Positions 34,043 through 45,869 of a stretch of 64,000 bases of DNA are shown here, piece after piece. Every line of letters begins with the position of its first letter. Position 1 is the first letter of the stretch. Made by a program: the position numbers and the translations under genes. This stretch comes from Capra hircus (lineage: Eukaryota > Chordata > Mammalia > Artiodactyla > Bovidae), in NCBI RefSeq assembly GCF_001704415.2, contig NC_030813.1:15022001-15086000 (forward strand), written 5' to 3'. Below the pieces are notes generated by a model. The model worked only from the letters and a program-made list of their open reading frames with translations. It was not told the origin of the DNA and ran no database searches.

Positions 34043-34796
34043 GAGGTGTCTAGCATGTGACAAAAGAATTTAGAAAAGTGACAGCCCCACAAAGATAAGA
34101 TATCAGATTGGGGGGAGGGAGGGGTGAGAGTTTAGTGAAAACAGATGATTAGCCAGAGGTGACCAAACACAGCATAAATGTCACCAAAAGACTCTGAACA
34201 TACTGGGAAGGATGAAGTGATTCCTTCCATTCCTTAGCTAGGGTTCATGCCACTTTTATCTAAAATCTGAACGCAAACTGGAGGACTCTGGGGACATCTA
34301 GGCAGCTGACACTTGACTTACCTAAGTGTCCAGCTTCCGGCACCAAATAGGACCTGAATATATCTTGGTGGTTGTTGTTTTTAATTTAACAATCCTGCAG
34401 AAATACAGAATGGGAAAAACCTCCCTTACAAGTAGTTTACATGAAAAAGATTAAGGGATTTTCGTTGCTGAAAAGATCAATATTAGTCAACAATGTTCCC
34501 CAAGAAAATAATGAAATCTTGAGCTGCATTAATAGAAGCAGAGTTTCCAGAAGCAGGGAAGTGTTACCTTCATTGAATCTTCCTGAGCCAACTCATTTCT
34601 ATGTTCAGTTCCAGACCTTAGAAAAAACATCAACAAAAGGGAATAAATACAGATGGGGACAACAAGGAGAGTGATAAATCTGGGAGCCATGTCAAATATA
34701 AAACAAGGAAAGATATTTTTGTATGCTAACCTGAAAAAAAGAAGTCTTAGAAGATACATAACATTTGTTCAAATATTTGTAGAATTCTCATATAGA
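34043..34796. other. Unassigned stretch
   Basis: No recognised gene or repeat; a G-rich GGGGGGAGGGAGGGG run lies near 34111-34125. Confidence 0.45.
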
Positions 34797-35250
34797 AAGT
34801 CTGGTAGGCAAAATAACAGTCCCCCAAAGAGTCTACATCCTAATAATCCCTGGGAATATGTTGCCTTCCATGGCAAAAGGGACTTTGCAGATGTGATTAA
34901 AGATCTTGAAATAGGTTATCCTGGATCATCCAAATGGCTCCAAAGTCATCTCAAGAGTTCTTAAACGGTGGAAGAGGGGAATACAAGATCAGAGTCAGAG
35001 AAGGAGAACTGACTACAAAATCGGAGGTGGGGGTGATGTGGGGCCATGAGCTAAGGCATGTGGGCAGGCTGTACAAGCTAGAAAAGGCAAAGAAATGAAT
35101 TCTGTCCCTTCGCCTCCAGAAGACACATAGTTCTGCCAGCCCATTGTAGACCTGACCTCCAGAACTGAAAAATGAGGAATTCATGTTGCTTTAAATCACT
35201 AAATTTGTGGTCATTTTCTTTTTTTACAGCAACGATAAGAAACTAGAGAG
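34797..35250 (+). mobile_element. MLT1/MaLR-like LTR, sense
   Basis: GGCAAAATAACAGTCCCCCA, TGGCAAAAGGGACTTTGCAG, GATGTGATTAAAGATCTTGA, GAGTCAGAGAAGGAGA and the closing AATCACTAAATTTGTGGTCA with ACAGCAACGATAAGAAACTA follow a common mammalian MaLR-type LTR. About 450 bases, no internal viral genes. Subfamily not assigned. Confidence 0.75.
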
Positions 35251-35317
35251 TTAAATATTCTAAGTCGTACTAAATAGCATAAAGAGTGCACGTAGATGGC
35301 AGTCATGGAATACGAGT

Positions 35318-35517
35318 TCTGTGTGTTAGTCACTCAGTCATGTCTGACTCTTTGCAACCCCATGGACTGTCAGGCTCCTCTGTCCATGGGATTTTCCAGG
35401 CAAGAATAATAGAGTTGGGTAGCCATTTCCTTGTCCAGGGGATCTTCCTGTCCCAGGGATCAAACCCAGATCTCCTGCATTTCAGGCAGATTCTTTACCA
35501 CCTGAACCACCAGGGAA
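35318..35517 (-). mobile_element. Bov-tA SINE, antisense
   Basis: Tail at left (TGTGTTAGTCACTCAGTCAT) and head at right ending ACCAGGGAAGG. A small gap in the body (GGACTGTCAGGCTCC lacks AGCCCACC). Confidence 0.92.
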
Positions 35518-36010
35518 GGATTCAATGCAAAATCCCAGAAATAGAGCAACCACCAGAAGTAGAACAGATTGAACTGTGTACATGGACCTCAACCATCATC
35601 ACTAAGTTTCCATGAGGCGGGGCAAACCCTGGGGGCCAGAAGGACATGCCTGCTCCAGCCAGGCATAGAAATGAAAAAGTGAGACAGAAGAAACAGTAAA
35701 TGAAAAGATTAACACACTTGTGGAAGAATGAAAGCAAATGAAGGTGTGGCCATTGGTATATCAGCTGATTCATGCAACTGTGGGGTATCAGGAGGCTGAT
35801 GGATAAAACTCTGTACTTGGAAAAAAACTCTCAGTAGATACGTAGATAACTAAACAAATGAAAAACATCTTAAAACATTTTTTTTATTTAAGGGAATAAT
35901 AATTCCAGAGAAAAATACTGTTCTTGACAGGATGCATATCATAGTACATGACTAATTCACTTAGGTGAATGATATCTACAAAGTCCTAATTAATGACAAC
36001 ACCAAATGTT
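35518..36010. other. Unassigned stretch
   Basis: Nothing recognised. Confidence 0.4.
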
Positions 36011-36210
36011 TGCTTCCCTGGTGGTTCAGCTGGTAAAGAATCCACCTTCAACTCAGGAGACATGGGTTTGACCCCTGAGTTGGGAAGATCCCCTGGAGAA
36101 GGGAAAGGCTACCCACTCCAGTATTCTGGCCTGGAGAATTCTGTGGACTATATAGTTCATAGGGTGGCAAAGAGTCAGACATGACTGAACACCTTTCATT
36201 TTCACTTTCA
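36011..36210 (+). mobile_element. CHR-2/Bov-tA-like SINE
   Basis: TGCTTCCCTGGTGGTTCAGC head and the diagnostic body GGGAAAGGCTACCCACTCCA with TTCTGGCCTGGAGAATTCTG, ending CATTTTCACTTTC. The body wording is that of the CHR-2-type group rather than canonical Bov-tA. Confidence 0.85.
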
Positions 36211-36675
36211 AATATTGATTTAACCAAAACTGTGATGAATACTGGGAAAGGAAGCATGGGCTGGTTTTAAAAAGTCCTCAACTACTATAAATGAAAGTCA
36301 AAAAAAGATGTCTATCCAGATATATCAAAAAAATCATAAATTATTACCATTGTGAAATATTGAGGGAATCCTAGAAGAAATGATAAAAAGTTGAAAATAG
36401 TTGCTTGTGGGGAAAATTGGGATCATTTTTCATGTGTTTCTTTCTCTACAGAGTTGCAAAGTAGAAAAAGGGACATATTTCCATTCTGGGATAATTTACA
36501 AGACAAGCATACCAATATGAATCAAACTATTTCTTCTGATAGTTTGCTAATCAATGGGCTGTGTTCTTAAATCTAAGACACAAGTAATCAGAATAGACAG
36601 AAAACTGACAGCTTATGCACAAGAAATAGAAAAGAACACAAGAGCAGCATTAGGACAGCATATATACCTACATAT
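36211..36675. other. Unassigned stretch
   Basis: Nothing recognised. Confidence 0.4.
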
Positions 36676-36687
36676 ATACATGCATGC

Positions 36688-36957
36688 GGGAGAAGGCAAT
36701 GGCAGCCCACTCCAGTACTCTTGCCTGGAAAATCCCATGGGCGGAGGAGCCTGGTGGGCTGCAGTCCATGGGGTCGCTAAGAGTTGGACACAACTGAGCG
36801 ACTTCGCTTTCACTTTTCACTTTCATGCATTGGAGAAGGAAATGGCAACCCACTCCAGTGTTCTTGCCTGGAGAATCCCAGGGACGGGGGAGCCTGGAGG
36901 GCTGCCGTCTATGGGGTCGCACAGAGTCGGACACGACTGAAGTGTCTTAACAGCAGC
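36688..36957 (+). mobile_element. BOV-A2 dimeric SINE
   Basis: Near-consensus dimer with very short tail CAGCAGC. Perfect 12-base TSD ATACATGCATGC at 36676-36687 and 36958-36969. One of the best preserved SINEs here and therefore probably one of the youngest. Confidence 0.96.
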
Positions 36958-37084
36958 ATACATGCATGCTGCACGCATACACACATCCATGCATAGAAGA
37001 GAAAGGGGATTCACTCTCTTGGGCTCTGTTGTCAGATCAAGGGCAAAGCATCTACATGAGTATTCCTTATAATTATCACAACAG

Positions 37085-37235
37085 TTCCCAAGGGATTGCA
37101 ACTGTTATGCCCATTTTACAGCCAAGGAAGCTAAGGTTAAAAATAGCCCAGGGTCATATACTGAGAAAGGTACAGAGCTCAGACGCAAACCCTGGTCTGT
37201 CTGATTTCTGAGCCTGTGTCCCTCCCAATGTCCAC
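37085..37235 (-). mobile_element. MIR SINE, antisense
   Basis: TATGCCCATTTTACAGCCAA, GGAAGCTAAGG, GGTCATATACTGAGAAAG and AGACGCAAACCCTGGTCTGT give the MIR core-to-head order in reverse. Confidence 0.8.
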
Positions 37236-37319
37236 CTCACTTACTGTACTAGCAGTGGAAGATGATAAGTGCCTCATTGGAAGATCTGAAGGGCCAAATT
37301 CAAATAAAATAGGGAGCAG

Positions 37320-37381
37320 CGCTATGGGGTCGCACAGAGTCGGACACAGCTGAAGCGACAACAGCAGCAGCAGCAGCAGCA
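37320..37381 (+). mobile_element. BOV-A2 3' end with (CAG)n tail
   Basis: Only the last 45 or so bases of the second monomer (CTATGGGGTCGCACAGAGTC onward) plus about seven CAG units. A heavily 5'-truncated insertion; the tail is a potential microsatellite. Confidence 0.85.
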
Positions 37382-37833
37382 GTGTTACTGAGTAATACAA
37401 ACATGACCACGATCAGGAGAATCAGAACTAGGGTATGGTTGTGAAGAAACAGATTCAGGTCCTTAGAGCAAAACTGGTATAGGCCCAGGCAGTGCTTCAG
37501 AGTTTACAAGGACCAGACAGGGCATCCCTACTGCCTCTACAACTGGAGCGAAAAATGAGCTGGAGTAAAGATTAATGTCCTAACTGAACCCACATATATC
37601 AAGGAACAATAATTTAAAACTTAAAGCCAGAATCTGAGCTTCTAGTCCTAGGACCACTGACATACCATCAGGGAGAGAAGCATTAGTTTCCCAAGAGTAG
37701 GGAAGCAAAGGACCTCAGATCACATGCGCATAGTAAATGATAACTCTCCACCCAAGGAAGCCAGTCCATTTCATCACTACAGATATCCCTCTAAGATGGA
37801 AAAAGCATCCATTTGTCATTCTCCAAGCCACTA
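37382..37833. other. Unassigned stretch
   Basis: Nothing recognised. Confidence 0.4.
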
Positions 37834-37978
37834 AGAATGAGATGGTTGGAGGGCATCACCAACTCAATGGACCTGAGTTTGAGCAGGCTCCAGGAGTTGG
37901 TGATGGACAGGAAAGCCTGGAGTGCTGCATTCCATGGGGTCGCAAAGAGTCGGACACAACTGAGCGACTGAACTGAAC
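37834..37978 (+). mobile_element. BovB LINE 3' terminal fragment
   Basis: GAATGAGATGGTTGGAGGGC through GGTGATGGACAGGAAAGCCT to GAGCGACTGAACTGAACC is the last 145 bases of BovB, covering the end of ORF2 and the 3' terminus. The smallest BovB insertion in the window. Confidence 0.9.
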
Positions 37979-39147
37979 CTTCATTACTATGTACATACAA
38001 CCCATGTATGTACTCTTCCTGGTGAAGTCTACAGCAATCACTAATCTGTTTTCCACCAGAACCATCAGAGGTTCAAGGAGTCCCAGCAGGAAAAGGGAAG
38101 GTAGGGTATGAAATGACATTTTCAAAAAGGTAAGGGAAAGGGAATAAAGAATTGAGAAGGAAGCAAAGGAGAAGAAAAGGAGAGACAAAGAACAAAAAAA
38201 GATGGCATTCCTGACTGCAGAGGAAGAGAAACAGGAGAAAGAAATTTATCAGTAGGCTGGCCGTGGAGGACAATTTACATTCATGTGTCATTTGACTCTC
38301 AGCTCCTTTATTTTGATATAAAACCTCCTTTTTATTTTGTGTTGAGATGACATAATTCCTAATTTTGCACTGAAGTAACATTAAAAATTCCCTACTTACA
38401 TAAGTCTACTAAAGATTTATACCAACACACTTTATTATTTTGCAATAAATTACTTTTGTAATATAATTAAGGTTGGATGCTTCTTTTTCTCAGATGTTCC
38501 ATGTTTCATACGCAGTAGAGTCCTAAGGAAATATTTTTACTCAACTGATTTTTGAAAGATAATAGACTCATCAAAGTTGAGGTATAGAAGATTAATGTCT
38601 ATCCTGGATCATTGACCACTTTCTTTGTAATTCAACTTGGGAAGAAACTGCACCACTACCCAAACCAAGGAATTCGAATACCTCTTCCAATTTTAATACT
38701 GCTCCTTAGGCAAAATGCTATAAAGTAGAAAAGATTTTGGGTAGAGAAAAGAGACCTAGATTTTCACAAGTCCCAAGTTATATCCAAATCTATCTTTCCA
38801 ATGAATTTGGCATAAGGGGATATTTTTGCTATCATACCACACCTTTTCTGTCACATAAGTGATATAGACAGATGGAAAAGTCACATGTAAGTTCAATATA
38901 GGGATAGACATTTAAAATAAAAGCATACTTCTATGCTTTCCATTTTGGTTAAATCATCCATTTGTTACCTGAAGTCCCTAATTTAGATCTCTCAGAATGA
39001 TTGATGATCTATTTTATTTCTCTAAAAGCAGTTGATACTAGGACGTTCAAGTTTTAGTCTAGTTTTCCAACCTTGACAAAGCACCTGGAACCAAGTTGCC
39101 TTTCAATCCATGCTGTTGAAATGAATGAACATATATTGCCCCAAAAC
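37979..39147. other. Unassigned stretch
   Basis: About 1.2 kb with no repeat or gene recognised. Confidence 0.45.
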
Positions 39148-39345
39148 AGTAGTAATGCTTGGGGCTGGTGCACTGGGATGACCCAGAGGGATGGTATGGG
39201 GAGGGAGGAGGGAGAGGGGTTCAGGTTGGGGAACACGTGTATACCTGTGGTGGATTCATGTTGATGTATGACAAAACCAATACAATATTGTGAAGTAATT
39301 AACCTCCAATTAAAATAAATAAGTTTATATTTTTTAAAAAAGAAA
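39148..39345 (+). mobile_element. L1 LINE 3' end, sense
   Basis: GCTTGGGGCTGGTGCACTGG, ATGACCCAGAGGGATGGTAT, GACAAAACCAATACAATATT and TTAACCTCCAATTAAAATAA are the standard artiodactyl L1 3' end, followed by an A-rich tail. Heavily 5'-truncated. Confidence 0.92.
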
Positions 39346-40517
39346 AAAAGATTTTTTAATCTAATCTAAAATTAAATTTTAATCCTGATTTAATTCCTGA
39401 CCCATTGAAATTACTAGCCAAATACATATCACCAGTTTAAAAACAGAAAAACTAGGCAAATGTAATTAAAATGACGTTATTATCTAAGTGGACATTCCTT
39501 ATAAATTTTAAAACTATCACCTAGTTTAGCCACATAAAACTTAACTCTTTGATATGTCAAATTACAAAAATATATTAATCTTTGTTAAATTGGAGATTAT
39601 ACATGCAATAGAAAGAACACCTATGGCAGCACTGGGAATTTATGACTTTCTGATCTGCTTTACATGTGTTTGATGAAGGATACAATTCAGCTGTTGCCAT
39701 CCTGATTTCATTCTTGGATAACTTCACTTTGGGCAGCATAGTGACTTTCCACTGGTTATTCATGTGCTATATTGATTGACACCCTGAACCAAGTTATTAG
39801 ATCCTTTTTAAATACATGGCTTTTCTGTGGGGGAAAAAAATAACTTTTAGAGACAAGTAATGTGTTTTCTAAAGATAATATACATGCCTCCCAGAGACCA
39901 AAATAAGCTTCCTATTGAAGACATCCATATAAAAACTCAGGGATGCAAGTTAGGCTTCAGAATCAGATGTAACTTCTATTCGATAATTACACATAATAAT
40001 AGTCGCCAAACTCAGCCTAACAATTATAAATGTCCTCTTTTAACTATTTGCTTCTATATTCTGGAGCACGTTATAAGTGCTTCTGTAATTGTGCTTATGC
40101 CAAAGGAGCTAGTTTTTCTCCCATTATCTCTTCACGGACATACAAAGACTATATTTCACAGACTTCCTTGTTTCTAGATATGTCTAGGTAGTTAGATTTC
40201 ATTCAATGAGCAAGTTTCATGCAAGATTTTGGGGGACCATCCTTAAATGATAGATAATGCACAGTCTTTAATTTTTTGTTTTCTCTTCCTCCTGCCTGCT
40301 AGCTAGAATGTGGACATGATGGCTGGGGTCTGGAGCAGGTATCTTGAGCCAGCGAGTGATTTTGGTAATGGAAATACACATAAAAGAGCAATCACACAGA
40401 AGGTGCTGCATCCCGAAGAACTTTGTGAAACCGACTTGCCATATTAACAGTAAACCACTTATCTATAAAACCTTTCCCTGTCCAGGAAATAAATTGTAGT
40501 TTTATTTAAGACACTAC
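39346..40517. other. Unassigned stretch
   Basis: About 1.2 kb, AT-rich, no gene or repeat recognised. Confidence 0.45.
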
Positions 40518-40746
40518 GGGCTCCCTGCTGGCTCAGATGGTAAAAACAAACAAACAAACAAACAAACAAATCCGCCTGCAATGCCAGAGACCTCAGTTCA
40601 ATCCCTAGGTTGGGAAGAAACCCTGGAGAAGGAAATAGCTACTCACTCCAGTATTCCTGCCTGGAGAATTCCATGGAAAGAGGAGCCTGGAAGGCTAAAG
40701 TCCATGGGGTCGTGAAGAGTAGGACATGATTTAGTGACTTTCACTA
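40518..40746 (+). mobile_element. Bov-tA/CHR-2-type SINE with an internal microsatellite
   Basis: GGGCTCCCTGCTGGCTCAGA head, then a run of about six AAAC units replaces the normal GGTAAAGAATCC spacing, then CGCCTGCAATGCCAGAGACC and the body. The repeat lies between the A- and B-box positions. Confidence 0.9.
40543..40570 (+). repeat. (AAAC)n microsatellite inside a SINE head
   Basis: A tract of about six AAAC units starting from the SINE's own GGTAAA, so the seed of the expansion is visible. Confidence 0.9.
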
Positions 40747-40770
40747 GGACATTATAATTTGGGTCTCTGT

Positions 40771-41888
40771 TCAATTCAGTTCAGTTCAGTCACTCAGTCG
40801 TGTCCGACTCTCTGCGACCCCATGAATCACAGCACGTCAGGCCTCCCTGTCCATCACCACCTCCCAGAGTTCACTCAAACTCACATCCAGCCATCTCATC
40901 CTCTGTCATCCCCTTCTTCTCCCACCCCCAATCCCTTCCAGCATCAAAGTCTTTTCCAATGAGTCAACTCTTCGCATGAGGTGGCCAAACTACTGGAGCT
41001 TCAGCTTTAGCATCATTCCCTCCAAAGAAATCCCAGGGCTGATCTCCTTCAGAATGGACTGGTTGGGTCTCCTTGCAGTCCAAGGGACTCTCAAGAGTCT
41101 TCTCCAACACCACAGTTCAAAAGCATCAGTTCTTCGGTGCTCAGCCTTCTTCACAGTCCAACTCTCACATCCATTCATGAGCACAGGAAAAACCATAGCC
41201 TTGACTAGATGGACCTTAGTTGGCAAAGTAATGTCTCTGCTTTTGAAAATACTATCTAGGTTGATCATAACTTTCCTTCCAAGGAGCAAGCGTCTTTTAA
41301 TTTCATGGCTGCAATCACCATCTGCAGTGATTTTGGAGCCCCCAAAAATAAAGTCTGACACTGTTTCCACTGTTTCCCCATCTATTTCCCATGAAGTGAT
41401 GGGACCGGATGACATGATCTTCGTTTTCTGAATGTTGAGCTTTAAGCCAACTTTTTCACTCTCCTCTTTTACTTTCATCAAGAAACTTTTTATTTCCTCT
41501 TCACTTTCTGCCATAAGGGTGGTGTCATCTGTATATCTGAGGTTATTGATATTTCTCCTGGCAATCTTGATTCCAGCTTGTGCTTCTTCCAGCCCAGCAT
41601 TTCTCATGATGTCCTCTGCATATACGTTAAATAAGCAGGGTGACAATATACAGCCTTGACGTACTCCTTTTCCTATTTGGAACCAGTCTGTCGTTTCATG
41701 TCCAGTTCTAACTGTTGCTTCCTGGCCTGCATACCGATTTCTCAAGAGGCAGGTCAGGTGGCAGGTGGTCTGGTATTCCCATCTCTTTCAGAATTTTCCA
41801 CAATTTATTGTGATCCACACAGTCAAAGGCTTTGGCATAGTCAATAAAGCAGAAATAGATGTTTTTCTGGAACTCTCTTGCTTTTTCT
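40771..41888 (-). mobile_element. BovB LINE, 5'-truncated, 1.1 kb
   Basis: Antisense copy from the CAGTTCAGTTCAGTCACTCA terminus to the polymerase motif A region, cut off at TTGCTTTTTC near 41888. Confidence 0.95.
40990..41880 (-). pseudogene. BovB reverse transcriptase relic with intact YxDD
   Basis: The 251-codon minus-strand frame 40990-41745 covers polymerase motifs B to E and the C-terminal domain: KGVRQGCILSPCLFN (motif B) then RYTDDTTLMAE (motif C, YTDD at 41524-41535). Upstream, FIDYAKAFDCVDHNKLW (motif A) is intact but in another frame, because a short duplication (CAGGTCAGGTGGCAGGTGGT, near 41751-41770) adds 7 bases. The endonuclease domain is missing. It is the least decayed polymerase core in the window but not functional. 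Confidence 0.9.
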
Positions 41889-41959
41889 TAGTAAAATCTA
41901 ATCCTAAATAATAATGTCCAATGGCAACAGAGAATTAAGGAGACAAAGGACTTAACTAT

Positions 41960-42090
41960 GAAGATCCCCTGGAGAAAGAAATGGCAACCCATTGCAGTAT
42001 TCTTCCTTGGAGAATTTCATGGACAGAGGAGCCTGGCAGGCTACAGTCCATAGGGTCCCAAAGAGTCGGAAACAATTTAGCGACTAAACC
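41960..42090 (+). mobile_element. Bov-tA SINE lacking its head
   Basis: Starts in the body at GAAGATCCCCTGGAGAAAGA and runs to GCGACTAAAC, followed by a short (CTAC)n. Confidence 0.88.
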
Positions 42091-43731
42091 TACCTACCTA
42101 TGGTGCTTTAAATGTGCTTTTTTGAGAAGATGTGTATGCCTACAGCATTTAGAGAATGATAATGTAAGAGTAGCAAATACAATAGCTTATACTGAGAGAG
42201 AGGAAAACTAATGCATAGGAAAACTGAGATTCAGAAAGGTTATGTAATATATACAAGGTCACATGACCAGTAAGAGGTAGAACCAGGATGAAGGAAACCA
42301 GACCAAAGAAATGAAACCACCGGTTCAGATGGTCCACAGTACCAAATCAGCCATAATCCTCAGAGAGGAGAATGCCATCCTCAGACACATCCCTATTCTG
42401 TGAATGGATACTGCAGTAAGCAGGTGGCATTGCTCTTTCCTCTGAAATCAAAATGATATTGCCTCTGTGTGAGTTCCTACTAGTGCAGTAGAGTCTCCAA
42501 CCCAGAAAGATATTCATAAAAAATTACTTCTTACTTCTCGAAACTAGCCATTAGAAATAATTTCTCTCTGCCATAGAACAAAAATTAAACTCAAATTATT
42601 AAAATGCTGTGCATTTTGAAATTCACGAAGGGAATTCTTATATAAATAACTAGTTACATGCACAGTCACCTTAAAATGCTAACAAAACAGGTATGATCCC
42701 CATCTTAAAGATGCAAAAAATTAAACATCAAAGAAATTAAGCAATACAAATTTGTATTGCTTAAGTACAAATGTACTTATTAAAAGATAGGGTCAAAATT
42801 CAAAATGCATCCTTACATGTTTATTATTCCTTCAAGTACATCAGTGGAGTTCCACGACTTTTGAAATCATTTCTTATCTCACCAATAAATCCAAAACAAT
42901 GATCATGCATACTGATACCATACCTAGGACTAGATTCCCCAAAAACTAATCTCTATAGTTAATCAAGAGGTTCTGGAAGTTTCATTATCTCTTTCAGGTT
43001 AATAAGATGATAATCAATGCATCACAATTTCAAATAGCTTTAAATCAGTCCTGGGGATTAGCATTAATTCTGCATTCAGTCACCTTGGTTTATAACATAG
43101 GTGTGCAACTGAAAACATCTTGCAATCAATGAAAATCCAAATTTGGGAAATAAAATACTAAACTCTAGACTTGTAGAGATTCTTGGGGCATCATCCAGTA
43201 CAACTCTCTCACCAATGGGAAAAGTTATTCTGCAGTGTTAGGTTTGCTTAATTCATACTACCAGTGACAATCAGGACAAGAATTGGAACCCAGATCTCTT
43301 GGGGCTATGCTTTTGTACCACAGCTTGCTACTTTCTAACACATATTTGTCAAGTAAGTTGTTGGAGCAGATATTATTCTTATACCAAGAGGATTCCTCAG
43401 ATATGTTTTCTCTTGACCCCCACTTTTTCATATTTTCTTTCAATAAAGAGGTCTATTATTTAGGATGTGCTTCAACTTATAAAAATCAATGTTAAATGCA
43501 ACTTTTCTTTTATAAGCAGGTAAGACTCATTTTAAATGGGATTGAAGCCAGAGAAAGGGATCACTCTGTAGCCAATCATGAGTTAACTACACAATTAACT
43601 ACCATATTCATGACACAACAATAATGAAGGAAAACAAAATGCTTAGATTTGGTAAGTCACTGTCAAGTTCATTTCAGCTGTCCCACCAAACATAAAATTC
43701 TGAGGTTATATGACTGACATTGTTTCACCTA
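42091..43731. other. Mostly unassigned; MIR scraps
   Basis: AAACTGAGATTCAGAAAGGT with ACAAGGTCACATGACCAGTA (about 42185-42290) is a probable antisense MIR. A weaker MIR-like stretch, GGAACCCAGATCTCTTGGGG, lies near 43287-43306. The rest is unrecognised. Confidence 0.5.
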
Positions 43732-43733
43732 TA

Positions 43734-44057
43734 CAGTCCTTTCAGTATCCACAGGGAATCGGTTTCAGGACCCCTGCGGATATCGAAACCTGTAGATGCT
43801 CAAGTCTCATACATAAAATAGCATAGTATTTGCATATAACTTACACATGCCCTCCCTGTATATTTTATATCACCTTCAGATTACTTATGATACCAAACAC
43901 AATGTCAATGCTATGTAAATAGCTGCTAGCACGTGTAGCAAATTCAAGTGTTGCTTTTGCTAACTTCCTGGAATTGTTTTTCTTTTTAGAATATTTTTTT
44001 GGTCTGCAGTTGGTTAAATCCAAGAATTCAAAATTTGCAGATATGAAGGGCCAACAG
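43734..44057 (+). mobile_element. MER2 DNA transposon (Tigger/mariner group)
   Basis: CAGTCCTTTCAGTATCCACA, then GGTTTCAGGACCCCTGCGGA, TAGTATTTGCATATAACTTA and the closing GAAGGGCCAACAG follow MER2 end to end. It is flanked by the TA dinucleotides expected for this superfamily (43732-43733 and 44058-44059). Non-autonomous, no transposase. Confidence 0.88.
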
Positions 44058-44074
44058 TATACATATAATTCACA

Positions 44075-44295
44075 TGCGTGCATGCTAAGTCGCTTCAGTC
44101 ATGTCTGACTCTTTGAGACCCTATGGACTGTAGCCCGCCAGACTCCTCTGTCCATGAGATTCTCCAGGTAAGAATACTGGAGTGGGTTGCCATGCCCTCC
44201 TCCCGGGGATCTTCCCAACCCAGGTATCGAACCTGCAACTATGTCTCCTGCATTGGCAGGTGGGTTCTTTACCACTGGTGCCACCTGGGAAGCCC
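44075..44295 (-). mobile_element. Bov-tA SINE, full length, antisense
   Basis: Head at right ending CCACCTGGGAAGCCC. Perfect 14-base TSD ACATATAATTCACA at 44061-44074 and 44296-44309. It inserted only a couple of bases outside the MER2 end. Confidence 0.96.
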
Positions 44296-44309
44296 ACATA
44301 TAATTCACA

Positions 44310-44989
44310 CATCTTACCAGTTAGATGTTCTCTCTACTAATAACACTGAGTGTGTACATTCTTGCCATGTTACTGTAGGAGTCCCAAGAAAGCACTCACT
44401 TCAATGGTTACATGAGATATTTGAATGAAGACAGGGCTTAACCCTTATACCCTCAAACTTCTCAGCTCCACTCCTACCCTGATACCAGTGGCACCCCTAC
44501 TACTGGTAAAATATACATTTTTAAACTGAGCTGTATATTTATTTATTTCAAATCTCTCTTTACATGACCATCATCTTATTCTTTAGCCCTCTATCTCAAT
44601 CTTTCACACTGGCAATTAATTTTAAACACATTCAAACTGATGACTTGTAACAAGGACAAAACAAGTTGCTCTTTCTCCAGAGAAGTTAAGACTGAGAGTC
44701 AGTCAACAAATAAGAGAAATCAAGAAATATTAAACCAAAAAACACTAAGTCACTTTTCTTGGCAGCATTTAAATAGTACTGCAGGTCTCTCTCAATTTCA
44801 GAAGCAAATCCTGGGTTAGAGACGGAATACAGAAACTTATCAACGTCCAATGACAATGAGGCCGTAGGAGTAGTGGTTCAATAGATTAGGGATAAACATG
44901 CAAATAAAAAGAGAAATGGTGCTAAGACAAAATTTCACTGCTTAAAGAACACACCAAGAACAGGAAACCACAAGACATGAGAAGAAGTA
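44310..44989. other. Unassigned stretch
   Basis: Nothing recognised. Confidence 0.4.
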
Positions 44990-45633
44990 GCTAAGAGATC
45001 CAGAAAGACTACCAGATTTCTAGATTAAGGATCTGAAGGATGATTGCATTATTAGTGAGATGTGGAAGACTGAAGAGGGTTAATGAGGGGTGAGGGAGTG
45101 GAAATCAACAATTGTGTTAGTCATGTTAAGTTGAAGGTGCCTGTGATCCCTCCAAATAGAGATATCAAGAAGATAGTGTGACTATTTGAGTCTATAACTC
45201 AGAGAAGTCTGGAGAGAAGATGCAAATGTGAAAAGTTCTAGCAAATGTGTTCTTTGAAGTCATGAAGTTGGGGGAGATCACCTTGAGGGAAGTGTAAAAA
45301 AGAATGAAGGCTGAATCAAGTCTTGTAGATTTCCAACATTTAGAGGCTGAGTCTTAGAAGAAGGGCAAGTAAAGGAGATATAGACTGAATTGTAAATGAG
45401 GCAAAAAGAAAGCCAGAAGAGTGTGAACCCATGAAAGCTAAGACAGAATAATGTTTCCAAAAAAAGAAATTGATCAACTCTGCAGAATGCTGCTGGGACA
45501 TTGAGTGAGATGATAACAAAAACCTATACACTGAATTCGATCAATTTCAGTGACGTGGTAGAGATGCAAGCCAGATCCCAGTGGCTTGAAAACTGATTAG
45601 AAGGTGAGAAAGGGTGCGAGCACATGTGAACCG
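44990..45633 (-). mobile_element. Long L2 LINE, segment 1 (3' side)
   Basis: Antisense L2: TTAAGTTGAAGGTGCCTGTG, TTGAGTCTATAACTCAGAGA, CCAGAAGAGTGTGAACCCAT and TTGATCAACTCTGCAGAATG match successive L2 blocks toward the polymerase. With later segments this is a relic spanning up to 3.2 kb. Confidence 0.75.
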
Positions 45634-45845
45634 CTTTTTTTAACTTTTCATTTTAGAGTACAGCTAATTAACAGTGCTCTGATGATCTCAGGTGGACAGC
45701 AAAGGGACTCAGCCAAATATATACATGTATCCATTCTTCCGGAAACTCCCCTCCCACCTAGGCTGCCACACAACCTTAAGCAGAATTCCCTGAGCTATAC
45801 AGAAGGACTTTGTTGGTTATCCATTTTAAGCATAGCACTGTTAAA
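45634..45845 (-). mobile_element. L1 LINE 3' end nested in L2
   Basis: AGTACAGCTAATTAACAGTG, GGTGGACAGCAAAGGGACTC, TATACATGTATCCATTCTTC and TTGTTGGTTATCCATTTTAA are the antisense of the artiodactyl L1 3' end. The flanking text on both sides is L2. Confidence 0.88.
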
Positions 45846-45869
45846 CTGCTTTCAAAGTAATGCGGCCAG

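Noticed and set aside
36554..36940. 128-codon plus-strand frame
   Set aside because: Most of it is translated BOV-A2; the same peptide recurs at every BOV-A2 copy.
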